Of a stretch of 64,000 nt of DNA, positions 25,601 to 33,560 are shown piece by piece. The stretch comes from CAYNVQ01 sp964400735 (lineage in GTDB: Bacteria > Acidobacteriota > Aminicenantia > Aminicenantales > Aminicenantaceae). Numbering within the stretch: position 1 is the first letter of the stretch; every line of letters begins with the position of its first letter. The position numbers were made by a program, and so were the translations under genes. The notes beneath the pieces were generated by a model that saw only the letters and a list, made by a program, of their open reading frames with translations, was not told the DNA's origin and searched no databases. The stretch lies in NCBI GenBank assembly GCA_964400735.1, contig CAYNVQ010000001.1, forward strand, positions 186,001 to 250,000, given 5' to 3'.

Positions 25601-26704
25601 ATGGCGCGCGATTATTACCAGGTACTGGGAGTTGACAAAAAGGCCTCTTTGGCCGAAATCAAAAAGGCCTACCGAAAGCTGGCCAGAAAGTACCATCCTG
25701 ACCTCAATCCAGGAGATAAGGCGGCTGAAGCCAAATTCAAGGAGATACAAGAGGCTTACGCTGTATTGAGCGATACAAAAAAGCGCGCTCAGTACGATCA
25801 GTACGGTTTTGTGGGGGACACACCGCCAGGAGGTCCTCGACAGCGAACAACCACAGGTGGATTCGAAGGGTTCGATTTCTCGAATGTCGGATCCTCCCCC
25901 TTCCAGGATCTTTTTGAAAACATTTTCGGTGCCAGATCTCAGGCTGCCCAAAGGACTCAAAGAGGAGAGGATCTGCATTACACCATGAAAGTTGGATTCC
26001 AGGATGCGATTGACGGGGTGAAAACCCGCATCAAACTCACCAGAATGGTTGCCTGCCCCACCTGCGGAGGAGCGGGCTATGTCCAAACTGGAGGCCAAGG
26101 AGCCTGTACCACCTGCGGAGGAAGCGGACAAACTTCCATGCAGAGAGGATTCATGAAATTTGCGACGACGTGTCCTTCATGTGGCGGGACAGGAAGATCG
26201 CCGGGAAGCGAATGCTCGACTTGTCATGGTTCTGGGCTGGTTCCAAAATCGGATCTGATCGCCGTCCGTATCCCGGCTGGGGTGAATACCGGCTCAAAAG
26301 TCAGGATTTCCGGGAAGGGCAATGCTGGTCGAAATGGCGGTTCTTCAGGTGACCTGTACATCACAATCGAGGTCGATACCCATCCGTTTTTTAAGAGGGA
26401 GGGAAAAAATATCTATGTGAAGATTCCGATCACAGTACCGGAAGCTACTCTGGGAGCCAAGATAGAAATTCCCACCTTGTACGGTACGACAACCATCAAG
26501 ATTCCGCCGGGGACGAAATCAGGCCAGAAATTTCGGCTTAAAGAAAAAGGCGCTCCTATTCCAGGAAAGAAGATCAAAGGAGATCAGTTCGTAGAGGTCA
26601 GCATCACTCCTCCTTCTTATCATGACGTAAGGGTTCGCGAAATAATGAAAGAACTCCAAGATATCTCGAAGGAAAATCCACGAGAGAAACTGAGGGTTCA
26701 TTAA
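25601..26704 (+). CDS. dnaJ: co-chaperone DnaJ
   Basis: A type I DnaJ of 367 residues. It has an N-terminal J domain with KYHPDLNPG (HPD motif) near residue 33, a G/F-rich stretch of about 50 residues, four zinc-finger motifs (CPTCGGAG, CTTCGGSG, CPSCGGTG, CSTCHGSG) at about 150-220, and two substrate-binding beta domains to the end. It stimulates the DnaK ATPase and delivers substrates. AAAGGAG lies upstream of the ATG with a slightly long spacer. The gene follows dnaK by 31 bases, and hspR starts one base after its stop. Confidence 0.97.
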   Translation: MARDYYQVLGVDKKASLAEIKKAYRKLARKYHPDLNPGDKAAEAKFKEIQEAYAVLSDTKKRAQYDQYGFVGDTPPGGPRQRTTTGGFEGFDFSNVGSSPFQDLFENIFGARSQAAQRTQRGEDLHYTMKVGFQDAIDGVKTRIKLTRMVACPTCGGAGYVQTGGQGACTTCGGSGQTSMQRGFMKFATTCPSCGGTGRSPGSECSTCHGSGLVPKSDLIAVRIPAGVNTGSKVRISGKGNAGRNGGSSGDLYITIEVDTHPFFKREGKNIYVKIPITVPEATLGAKIEIPTLYGTTTIKIPPGTKSGQKFRLKEKGAPIPGKKIKGDQFVEVSITPPSYHDVRVREIMKELQDISKENPREKLRVH

Positions 26705-26705
26705 A

Positions 26706-27119
26706 ATGGAAAAAAAAGAGAATCCAAAAAAGTTCTATCATATCAGTGCCGTGTCACGGATGTATGACATCCATCCCCAGACGCTGAGACTATATGAAAG
26801 GGAAGGGTTGATCGAGCCATCCCGGAGCGATGGAAACACCCGCCTTTACAGCGAAGACGACCTTAAGCAGCTCGAATTCATCCTCAATCTCACTCGGGAT
26901 TTGGGTGTCAATCTTGCCGGAGTAGAAGTCGTCATGAATATGAGAAGAAAAATGGAAGAAATAGAATCCGAAGTGAACGAGTTTCTGGAATATATCAGAA
27001 GGGAAATATTCGAAGGCCGGGATGATGAATTCGAACAGAAAAAGAAATCTATAATCCGGGTAATGCCTGCCAAAATCGTCAAAATCGAAAATTTAAAGGA
27101 ATCAAAGAGTGAGAAGTAA
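26706..27119 (+). CDS. hspR: HspR-type MerR family heat-shock repressor
   Basis: A 137-residue MerR-family regulator: helix-turn-helix HISAVSRMYDIHPQTLRLYEREGL near residues 12-35, the wing SRSDGNTRLYSEDDLKQLEFI, and a C-terminal coiled-coil region with basic residues. Its place right after dnaJ and the HAIR-like operator over the dnaK promoter identify it as HspR. In actinobacteria and epsilonproteobacteria HspR uses DnaK as co-repressor. The gene overlaps the sigma factor start by 11 bases. Confidence 0.87.
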   Translation: MEKKENPKKFYHISAVSRMYDIHPQTLRLYEREGLIEPSRSDGNTRLYSEDDLKQLEFILNLTRDLGVNLAGVEVVMNMRRKMEEIESEVNEFLEYIRREIFEGRDDEFEQKKKSIIRVMPAKIVKIENLKESKSEK

Positions 27120-27990
27120 TTTCGGTAACTCCCTCGATTCTAAAAATCTGGCGCGTTATCTGAAACAGATCGCGAAATTTCCCCCTTTATGCTTGGAAGA
27201 AGAAAAGGAACTTGGAAACCTTATCCAGAAGGGGGATAAAAAAGCCCTTCGCAGGCTTGTCGAATCAAATTTAAGATTTGTCGTTTCCTATGTGAAGAGG
27301 TATCGCGGGATGGGTTTGAGCATGCCTGACCTCATCAACGAGGGAAACTTGGGTTTGATGGAGGCGGCCAAACGGTTCGATCCCCGAAAAAATGTCAAGT
27401 TTATCTCTTATGCCGTGTGGTGGATCAGACAGTCCATCATTCATGCCCTGACGAAGTATTCACGGATCTATCACATCCCCCAAAAGCTATCCGATCAGAT
27501 TTCGGAAATGAAGCGGGTTAAATCTCGACTGAAAAAGGAGCTGAACAGGGATCCCTCCAGAGAAGAAACGGCGGAACGGATGAAAATATCCGCAGAGGAT
27601 GTAGAGGATCTAGAAATTTTGGAAGGCAGAGATATCTCCTTAAGTGATAAATACTATGATGAAGATATGAAAGTCGAAGATAAGCTATCAGATAGCCTGT
27701 CTCCTTCTGTGGAATACCAAATCGTCAAAAATTCAGTAGAGGAAAACATCAGGGAGATATTGAATCAACTGGATGAAAAAGAGGCAGATGTGCTAAAATT
27801 AAGATTCGGGATTATCGACAACAAATTGAGAAATAAATACATGATCGATGATGAAGGCGCCAGGACGCTCCAGGAAATTGGCGACAAACTCAATCTTACA
27901 AGAGAAAGAATTAGACAAATAGAGAAAAAAGCTATGAGAAAACTGGCCCATTCGCAGAAACTCCAGCAACTGCGAGGATATTTGAATTGA
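27109..27990 (+). CDS. sigma-70 family RNA polymerase sigma factor (RpoD/RpoS-like)
   Basis: A 293-residue sigma factor with regions 1.2 to 4.2. Region 2 reads MPDLINEGNLGLMEAAKRFDP then KFISYAVWWIRQSIIHAL. Region 3 begins RIYHIPQKLSDQISEM. Region 4.2 is RTLQEIGDKLNLTRERIRQIEKKAMRKL, close to the primary sigma. Region 1.1 and the large non-conserved region are absent, which fits a group 2 (RpoS-like) factor. Between RFGI and RTLQEI there is an insertion of about ten residues compared with common RpoD. The start is GTG at 27109, overlapping the hspR end by 11 bases, so it is translationally coupled to the heat-shock genes and is probably heat induced. Confidence 0.9.
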   Translation: MRSNFGNSLDSKNLARYLKQIAKFPPLCLEEEKELGNLIQKGDKKALRRLVESNLRFVVSYVKRYRGMGLSMPDLINEGNLGLMEAAKRFDPRKNVKFISYAVWWIRQSIIHALTKYSRIYHIPQKLSDQISEMKRVKSRLKKELNRDPSREETAERMKISAEDVEDLEILEGRDISLSDKYYDEDMKVEDKLSDSLSPSVEYQIVKNSVEENIREILNQLDEKEADVLKLRFGIIDNKLRNKYMIDDEGARTLQEIGDKLNLTRERIRQIEKKAMRKLAHSQKLQQLRGYLN

Positions 27991-28748
27991 TGTCTGTTAA
28001 ACCATGCGATCAATGTCATGATACCGGCTGGGTCCTTATTGAGTCGAAAGGAAGTGTTATTGCCCGCCGCTGTCGCTGTTTTGAGCAAAAAAAGGGGCAG
28101 ATTCTTGCCGACCAGGCCGGAATTCCCAAGAGATATTCCAACTGTTCGTTTAAAAATTTCGAACCGGAGCATGATCCATCACTGCGTCATGCCTTGAAAA
28201 TCGCCAAGCAGTTCGTTAAAAACTATCCGGTACAGGATGTCGGGCTTTTGTTCATCGGGCCCTGTGGAGTGGGAAAAACCCATCTGGCCGTGGCCATCAT
28301 CAACGAACTGATTCAGCAAAAAGGAGTTCCTTGTTATTTTTGCGATTTCAGGGAGCTTATTCGAAGAATCCAGAACACCTATTCTCCGGATTCTCATCTC
28401 ACGGAATCCGAGATTCTCGAGCCTATTTTCCAGAAGCATGTTCTAGTTTTGGATGAGCTGGGGGCCAAACGGACCACCGCCTGGGTAGAAGAGATGTTCT
28501 TTTACATCATCAACAATCGTTACAACAACAAGAAGCTCACCGTATTCACTTCGAATTATCCCGATCATCCTGACGATGAGGAAGATTTCCGGATCGATCA
28601 TTTTAAAAAGGGGGAAAAAGGGGAGGAAACCCTGGTGGACAGGATCGGCGTGCGTCTTCGCTCCAGGGTCTATGAGATGTGCAAGATCGTGCCCATGGAG
28701 GGGGATGATTACCGGAAGAAGATCAAACAGGCCAGCTATCGGTTCTAG
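27990..28748 (+). CDS. DnaC/IstB-like AAA+ ATPase
   Basis: A 252-residue ATPase. The N-terminus has CDQCHDTGW and RRCRC, a small zinc-binding motif typical of DnaC-like proteins and primosomal helicase loaders. The Walker A is GPCGVGKTHLA near residue 92, Walker B VLVLDELGAKR near residue 152, sensor 1 VFTSNYP, and the arginine-finger region DRIGVRLRSRVYEMC. It probably loads a replicative helicase or a related machine. The ATG overlaps the sigma factor stop by one base (TGATG). Its placement behind chaperone and sigma genes is unusual, though coupling is clear from the overlap. Confidence 0.87.
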   Translation: MSVKPCDQCHDTGWVLIESKGSVIARRCRCFEQKKGQILADQAGIPKRYSNCSFKNFEPEHDPSLRHALKIAKQFVKNYPVQDVGLLFIGPCGVGKTHLAVAIINELIQQKGVPCYFCDFRELIRRIQNTYSPDSHLTESEILEPIFQKHVLVLDELGAKRTTAWVEEMFFYIINNRYNNKKLTVFTSNYPDHPDDEEDFRIDHFKKGEKGEETLVDRIGVRLRSRVYEMCKIVPMEGDDYRKKIKQASYRF

Positions 28749-28874
28749 CGACAAAAGGGGGATTCCATAACGACAAAACGTTTTCAGCGAATACTCTGTC
28801 AGGAAAGTTCATTTTATCGTTTGGAAAAAGAAACCATTTCATTTAAACCAATCGGATAGACCGCCCAAAATCAA

Positions 28875-28903
28875 TTGATATTTATCGAGATTTTTGCTAA
28901 ATT
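28875..28903 (+). promoter_or_regulatory. predicted promoter of the split tRNA-Asn gene
   Basis: TTGATA (28875-28880), 17 bases, TAAATT (28898-28903), with transcription expected near 28911, a few bases before the mature tRNA 5' end. Confidence 0.55.
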
Positions 28904-28951
28904 ATTCACTCCCTGCTCCTCGGTAGCTCAATCGGCAGAGCGGGTGGCTGT

Positions 28952-29506
28952 AAAAAAAGGAGTTATTTTGAGTGACAAGAGAAGGTATTCGGACAGAAGA
29001 GAATACCTAATCGAAGCTGTAAGAAAAAGAAGAAAGAAAGTCAGACAGATGGCCATCGACTACAAAGGCGGAAAGTGCGAGATATGCGGATATAGGCGGT
29101 GTCCTGAAGCTCTAGAATTTCATCATCCAGAAGAAACAGGAAAAGATTTTGGTATCTCTAATAAGGGGTATACTAGAAGTTGGCGCCGAATCTTGAAGGA
29201 GATAGAAAAATGCCATCTTTTATGCGTAAATTGTCACAGAGAAGTACACTCTAAGTTGCAGCTTCCACGAGAAATCGTGGATGAAAAATCGGGTGAAATC
29301 AAGGAAGCCTTCGTTCCGTATTTTACAGAACATGGTAACCCTGAGCCAAGCCCTGTCAATTTCAATGATGGCGGGGAAGGTGCAGAGACTAGAGCTTCGG
29401 CTCGTACTCCGGAACTAGTCCGGGGGAAGCGCCCGACACCCTCAGTCTGGCTAGCCAGTCCGGGTGATGAGATAGTCCAAGCCCAAGAGAAATTTTGGGG
29501 TTCTTG
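28952..29506 (+). other. group I intron in the tRNA-Asn anticodon loop
   Basis: 555 bases. The internal guide GCAGCT (29258-29263) pairs with the exon end GGCUGU, with the G-U pair at the splice site. This puts the first 306 bases, including the HNH gene start, in the P1 loop. Directly after follows a perfect P2 hairpin (CCACGA, GAAA loop, TCGTGG; 29265-29280). The conserved P7 strands are visible: GTGCAGAGACTAGA at 29380-29393 and GATGAGATAGTCC at 29466-29478, pairing GACTA with TAGTC. A P9-like stem CCCAA/TTGGG lies at 29482-29499, and the intron ends in G (29506). The subclass was not determined. Confidence 0.9.
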
Positions 29507-29516
29507 TAACCACTAG
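28968..29516 (+). CDS. intron-encoded HNH homing endonuclease
   Basis: A 182-residue frame starting with TTG at 28968, with AAGGAG five bases before it, all inside the intron. Residues 1-35 are basic. The HNH/treble-clef domain covers about 36-95: KCEICGYRRC, LEFHHPEETGKDF, then CHLLCVNCHREVH. Such enzymes cut an intronless allele so that the intron is copied in. From about residue 97 the frame runs through the guide, P2 and the whole ribozyme core, and its TAG stop (29514-29516) lies inside the tRNA 3' exon. The last 85 residues have no recognisable domain and may be incidental translation. Confidence 0.88.
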   Translation: MSDKRRYSDRREYLIEAVRKRRKKVRQMAIDYKGGKCEICGYRRCPEALEFHHPEETGKDFGISNKGYTRSWRRILKEIEKCHLLCVNCHREVHSKLQLPREIVDEKSGEIKEAFVPYFTEHGNPEPSPVNFNDGGEGAETRASARTPELVRGKRPTPSVWLASPGDEIVQAQEKFWGSCNH

Positions 29517-29575
29517 GTTGCAGGTTCGAGTCCTGCCCGAGGAGCCAAATTTAGTATGGATATCCGTCTCTATTT

Positions 29576-29674
29576 CTAGGTGTTTGTTCCGAATTCATCG
29601 TGGAGATGTCGGACGATGTCTCCATCCACCATGTAGATCACATCTTCGGCTATCCGCCGATTCGGGTTCCTCAC
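29576..29674 (-). pseudogene. phoU C-terminal remnant
   Basis: The minus strand encodes 32 residues to a stop: VRNPNRRIAEDVIYMVDGDI continuing VRHLHDEFGTNT. This matches the conserved PhoU end (ATNIAEDVIYMVEG-type, compare LCEDLIYIVEGRVIKHH of the intact phoU at 47791-48456). No upstream part is found; the adjacent bases are AT-rich with stops. It looks like the tail of a lost or recombined phoU next to the intron-bearing tRNA. Confidence 0.7.
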
Positions 29675-29698
29675 AAATACGTCCTATTTAAATCGTGT

Positions 29699-29730
29699 TT
29701 AAAATTTTGTTAAATTCGTGTTAAATTTAG
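29699..29730 (+). promoter_or_regulatory. possible PHO box upstream of the namZ pair
   Basis: TTAAA repeats start at 29699, 29710 and 29721, an exact 11-base period (the last two read GTTAAATTCGTGTTAAATTT). The period and the GTTAA core match the repeats upstream of the phosphate operon at 42657-42729. Confidence 0.45.
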
Positions 29731-29766
29731 TTTCTTCAGAGATGGCCAAACATTAAGGAGTTTGAA

Positions 29767-29949
29767 ATGCCGGACACAGAAAAGATTCTGGATGTTCTCC
29801 ACGTGGGAGAATTCCCTGTATATGAAGTCGTTGAGTTAAGCAGGGGAGGGAATATCGAAATAAGATACGTGTTGAATCCCGAGGCGTCGATAAATCTGGA
29901 AAGGTGTGTGATTCCCCGGCTGGTGAAGATTCTGGAAAAGATCAAATGA
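29767..29949 (+). CDS. small conserved-looking hypothetical protein
   Basis: A 60-residue protein, MPDTEKILDVLHVGEFPVYE at its start, with GGAG seven bases before the ATG. Its stop overlaps the ATG of namZ by the ATGA arrangement, which argues that it is translated. There is no signal or membrane segment. I do not recognise a family. It may be a small partner or a translational regulator of namZ. Confidence 0.6.
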   Translation: MPDTEKILDVLHVGEFPVYEVVELSRGGNIEIRYVLNPEASINLERCVIPRLVKILEKIK

Positions 29950-31178
29950 AACGCGATCAGACGAAAGTCCTTTTGGGATGTGAAAATTTCCTAGAGAAAA
30001 ATCTGCATCTAGTCAAGAATAAAAAAGTAGGGTTGATCACCAATCCCAGCGGCGTGGACAGACGGCTCCGAAATCTGATCGATGTTTTTTTCGAGCACGC
30101 TGAAATCGATCTTGTAGCTTTATACGCTCCGGAACATGGAATCAGAGGAAATTTCCAAGCTGGACAATTTATCCCTTTTTACACGGATAAAAAGACCGGG
30201 CTTCCTGTGTTCAGCCTTTACAGTCAATTCACGGAGACTGGCCCGGCGCTATCTAAAGATCTCGATGAGCTTATGCGCTCTTTCGATACGACAGAGCAGG
30301 GGAAGCATCCCCAGACGAGCATGCTGGAGGAGTTGGAGGTATTGATCTACGATATTCAAGACGTGGGAACGCGGATTTATTCGTACATCGCTACCATGTC
30401 CTACTGCATGCAGGCTTGTGCCGATAGAGGTGTCCGGTTCGTGGTCCTGGACAGGCCCAATCCCATCAACGGGAAGCAGGTGGAAGGGCCGGTTTTGGAT
30501 TATCCTGATTTCAGCTCCTTTGTGGGAATGTATCCTATCCCGGTAAGGCATGGATTGACCGCCGGAGAATTGGCCCTCTTGTTCAATGATCGTTTTCTCC
30601 CCAAAAAAGCGGACTTAAAGGTTATCCCCATGGAAGGGTGGAAAAGGGGGATGTGGTATGACCAGACAGGTCTTCTCTGGGTGTCGCCCTCTCCGAACAT
30701 GCCCACCTTGCAAACCGCCATGGTCTATCCCGGTCAGGTCTTCCTCGAAGGCACAAACATCTCAGAGGGACGGGGGACGACCAAACCGTTCGAGCTTTTC
30801 GGTGCGCCATGGATCGACGGTCATACCTTGGTCGGGAGACTGAATGAACTCGAACTCCCAGGAATTATTTTCAGAGAGGCCTGGTTCACCCCCATGTTTT
30901 CCAAATACGAAGGCCAGATATGCAGCGGAGCCCAACTCCACATCGAAAACAGGGAGGCCTTCAAACCTTTCGAGACTGGGCTTCACATCCTCAAGACTGT
31001 AAAAAAATCTTTTCACAGGGAGTTCCGGTTCCATTCCGATTATTTCGACAGGATAATGGGAACCGATACCATCCGCCAAGCCCTCGAGGAAGAGATCGAA
31101 ATCGAGGCTATCGTGAATGGGTATTCCTATGCTCTCGAGGGTTTTTCTGGATTGATAAAAGCTTACCTGCTTTATTGA
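29946..31178 (+). CDS. namZ: NamZ-type exo-beta-N-acetylmuramidase (DUF1343)
   Basis: A 410-residue DUF1343 protein. Family members (NamZ of Bacillus) remove terminal N-acetylmuramic acid from peptidoglycan fragments. Matching blocks are KVGLITNPSGVDR, LYAPEHGIRG near residue 65, LIYDIQDVGTRIYSYI, FVVLDRPNPINGKQVEGP, SPSPNMPTLQTAMVYPG and LEGTNISEGRGTTKPFE. No signal peptide is seen from this start, so it would act in the cytoplasm or need an alternative export route. The ATG at 29946 overlaps the small upstream gene and is favoured over an upstream ATG at 29904. It may be coupled to phosphate starvation if the upstream box is real. Confidence 0.87.
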   Translation: MKRDQTKVLLGCENFLEKNLHLVKNKKVGLITNPSGVDRRLRNLIDVFFEHAEIDLVALYAPEHGIRGNFQAGQFIPFYTDKKTGLPVFSLYSQFTETGPALSKDLDELMRSFDTTEQGKHPQTSMLEELEVLIYDIQDVGTRIYSYIATMSYCMQACADRGVRFVVLDRPNPINGKQVEGPVLDYPDFSSFVGMYPIPVRHGLTAGELALLFNDRFLPKKADLKVIPMEGWKRGMWYDQTGLLWVSPSPNMPTLQTAMVYPGQVFLEGTNISEGRGTTKPFELFGAPWIDGHTLVGRLNELELPGIIFREAWFTPMFSKYEGQICSGAQLHIENREAFKPFETGLHILKTVKKSFHREFRFHSDYFDRIMGTDTIRQALEEEIEIEAIVNGYSYALEGFSGLIKAYLLY

Positions 31179-31306
31179 TTCGGCGTTTTATACTCGTCTT
31201 CTTCTCATGTTAGCGATACATATTTCGACGTCCCTTTCCCCGTTTAAGTGATCAACTTTTTTCGAGGATAAGTATCCCTTGATTATCCGCTTCGAGCCCG
31301 ATATTC

Positions 31307-32491
31307 TCAAGCGGATAAGATTTCATGGGCCTGAACGACCTTTTCCTTAACTTTCAACCCATAGGGGCAAGCCTGTTCGCAGAAACCGGCACATTGTGAA
31401 CAATTCCAAGGTTTTTTGTCGGCATCCAGTTCGGCATAATGGAGAATAGCGTCTTTTTCTCTTTTATAGTCTTCGAAATACATCTTGTAACGCAGAATAT
31501 CGTTGATGGCCACGTTTTGAGGACAGGAGGACAGACACTGGCTGCAGCTTACCCGGCAGTACTGATCTCGGGTCTGACGCTGGTATTCAGAGATCACAGC
31601 CAAATCCGCCCGGTTTAAAGGCTGTCCTGAAGCGGCCACATATTCCTCCACATGGGAATAGCTGCTCATGGTCGGGATGCAGGTATCGACGTCAGGGTTG
31701 CTTAGAACCCAGCGAATCGCTGCCTGCGGATAGCTTAGCTGTTGGTTCACCAAGGATTTCAAGTTGCCCTGCTTTCCTCCGGCAAAAATTTTCATAGCCA
31801 CCGTAGCTATGCCCTTCTGATGCACCTGTTTGAGCAGAGGCTCGATTTCTTTTCCTTCATCATGGTTGTAGATCACGAGCACCAACTGGACGAAATCGGT
31901 GTCCAAAGCCTGTTTCAAGGTCACCTTGGCATTGTGGGTGGAAAAGCCTGTGAAACGGATTTTACCATCCTTTTTGAGCTGGTCATAAGCTGCCCGAAGT
32001 TCCTGATTATTTAGCAATTCCAAATCACTCACGCCGTGGGTCAAGGCAAAATCGATGTAATCGGTCTGCATCCTTTTCAGGCTGGCCTCCATCCGTTGGA
32101 AGATACTTTCCTTGGTGATTTTATCCCTTGGAGAATAACCATGTTTGGTCGTGATGATCAGCTTATCCCTGACGTCCTTTAGAGCTTCTCCGATAAACGT
32201 CTCGCTTTTCTGGCGCATGTAGCTTTCCGCCGTATCGAAGTAATTGACACCCAGATCGAATGCATAACGGAGCACACTGGGCTCGAAAAATGAAATGGCG
32301 CCGCAGCTCACATCCGAGACCTTCAGTCCCGTTTTTCCGAGGGATTTGTATTTGGCAATTTTGGGCGAAGAATTTTGTCCTGAAGACTGCGGCTGGCCTG
32401 GAATATTGCCTATGGCATTTTTTCCTAAGCCTAAACCCAAAATACCCGATGGTAGGGCTGTTAGAAAATGACGTCTGGTGAATTTCGCCAT
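31307..32491 (-). CDS. Tat-exported aldo/keto reductase with ferredoxin-type C-terminus
   Basis: A 394-residue protein with a twin-arginine signal (TRRHFLTALPSGILGLGLG), an aldo/keto reductase barrel from about residue 45 to 310 (GKTGLKVSDVSCGA, DLGVNYFDTAESY, KLIITTKHG, TDYIDFALTHGV, IRFTGFSTHN), then two iron-sulfur cysteine clusters, CSQCLSSCPQ and CSQCAGFCEQACPYG. The catalytic Tyr of FDTAESY and the Lys of TTKHG are present. This fusion type is known in anaerobes, where the reductase is thought to take electrons through the clusters. The substrate is unknown. It shares the strand with the secreted unknown protein upstream, separated by 10 bases. Confidence 0.88.
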   Translation of the reverse strand: MAKFTRRHFLTALPSGILGLGLGKNAIGNIPGQPQSSGQNSSPKIAKYKSLGKTGLKVSDVSCGAISFFEPSVLRYAFDLGVNYFDTAESYMRQKSETFIGEALKDVRDKLIITTKHGYSPRDKITKESIFQRMEASLKRMQTDYIDFALTHGVSDLELLNNQELRAAYDQLKKDGKIRFTGFSTHNAKVTLKQALDTDFVQLVLVIYNHDEGKEIEPLLKQVHQKGIATVAMKIFAGGKQGNLKSLVNQQLSYPQAAIRWVLSNPDVDTCIPTMSSYSHVEEYVAASGQPLNRADLAVISEYQRQTRDQYCRVSCSQCLSSCPQNVAINDILRYKMYFEDYKREKDAILHYAELDADKKPWNCSQCAGFCEQACPYGLKVKEKVVQAHEILSA

Positions 32492-32501
32492 TGTTTCCTC
32501 C

Positions 32502-33560
32502 TTAATCTTTCTTCTTTATCTGTAGGGCCATCAAGGGCTCAAGTCGCTCGACGAGGTCTTGATATCCTGAGGCGAGCACATAAACCACATAATTTTCATT
32601 CGCCCGGCTAGGAAGCATCAGAATCGCTCCCTGGCTGTATGCGGAACGCGGGGGCTGGGAGGTATAAAATTCGACTTCCATCTGGGATTCTCCCAGAGAA
32701 AGGATGAGTTTATCGCCGGATTGGAATCCAGCTTTTTTGAAGCAGTCATCCGTCCAGTTGGTGGATATCATTAGCTGGCCTCCTCGTCCGCTCTCAAAAT
32801 CCACGATGTTCCCCTTCAATATCCCCCCCGAGAAATCTGTGCTCCCTGCGTTAAGGCTATAATCGGTGAAAAAATTTTCAGCCAGGTCCAGATTCAATTT
32901 TGCATCCGAAATCTCAGCCTCATCCCCTCTCGTTCCCACCTGTGAAGCGAACCAGGAGGAAGGGATCTTCAGGCCGTCAACCTCTTGATAGGGACCCAGA
33001 TCATGGTTGATCTCGTATTTGCCGAAATCCGGATTGTGGCCACGGAATACGATTCTCTTGAGCAGAAAATCCGTCGAATCGATATAAAACTCCACTTCCA
33101 GATCTTTTGTTTTGGTGCTCAATACATGGAATTCCTTAGGTCCGAACCGTTTGGTCCCCCTGAATTCGAGCTCATCCTTGAATTTTAGAAGTGTGAAAAG
33201 ACCACTGTATAATTTGGCACGAATCTGGAAGGTCTGTTCCAAGAGAGGGCCGAAATCACTGAGCCTATTGAAGCAATTTCTTAGAGCGGTTTCCTGGTTG
33301 ACCAGGATGACTTCGGTGATCACTGGATCTTTACCGGAAGTCATCTTCATCTGGCCTCCCGAGGAAAGATAATAAGTCGTTTGCCCATCTTTAAAGGAGA
33401 AGTTTTTAATGGCATCGATTCTTTCCATCCCTCCAACAGCCTGGGCATTTTTCTGGAGCACCTCATTAACCGAGACCTGGGTCTGGGAAAAAGCCATGAA
33501 GAAAAAGCTCAATAGAAAAGATATCCCGATCGTACAAATAGACAGTTTTTTTCTTCTCAT
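32502..33560 (-). CDS. secreted hypothetical protein (LolA-like beta fold)
   Basis: A 352-residue exported protein with a signal peptide (MRRKKLSICTIGISFLLSFF, cleavage near AFSQTQ). It opens with VNEVLQKNAQAVGGMERIDAIKNFSF, a pattern common to outer-membrane lipoprotein-sorting-like (LolA/LolB-type) proteins, followed by alternating beta strands and a C-terminal PDZ-like segment (KKAGFQSGDKLILSLG). No enzyme residues are visible. It probably works in the periplasm, perhaps sorting lipid or sensing it. It is 10 bases from the aldo/keto reductase gene downstream on the same strand. Confidence 0.6.
   Translation of the reverse strand: MRRKKLSICTIGISFLLSFFFMAFSQTQVSVNEVLQKNAQAVGGMERIDAIKNFSFKDGQTTYYLSSGGQMKMTSGKDPVITEVILVNQETALRNCFNRLSDFGPLLEQTFQIRAKLYSGLFTLLKFKDELEFRGTKRFGPKEFHVLSTKTKDLEVEFYIDSTDFLLKRIVFRGHNPDFGKYEINHDLGPYQEVDGLKIPSSWFASQVGTRGDEAEISDAKLNLDLAENFFTDYSLNAGSTDFSGGILKGNIVDFESGRGGQLMISTNWTDDCFKKAGFQSGDKLILSLGESQMEVEFYTSQPPRSAYSQGAILMLPSRANENYVVYVLASGYQDLVERLEPLMALQIKKKD

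Larger units (their letters stand above)
28917..29547 (+). tRNA. tRNA-Asn(GUU) interrupted by a group I intron
   Basis: Exon 1 is 28917-28951 and exon 2 is 29507-29547 with CCA encoded. After joining, all four helices close: acceptor TCCTCGG/CCGAGGA, D arm GCTC/GAGC, anticodon arm GGTGG/CCACT with loop CTGTTAA, and T arm GCAGG/CCTGC around TTCGAGT. The anticodon is GTT (34-36), decoding asparagine codons. The intron sits between positions 35 and 36, which matches the group I rule of a U as last base of the 5' exon and a G as last base of the intron. Without the intron the loop would be complete; with it, the gene is non-contiguous and may be missed by standard searches. Confidence 0.93.
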
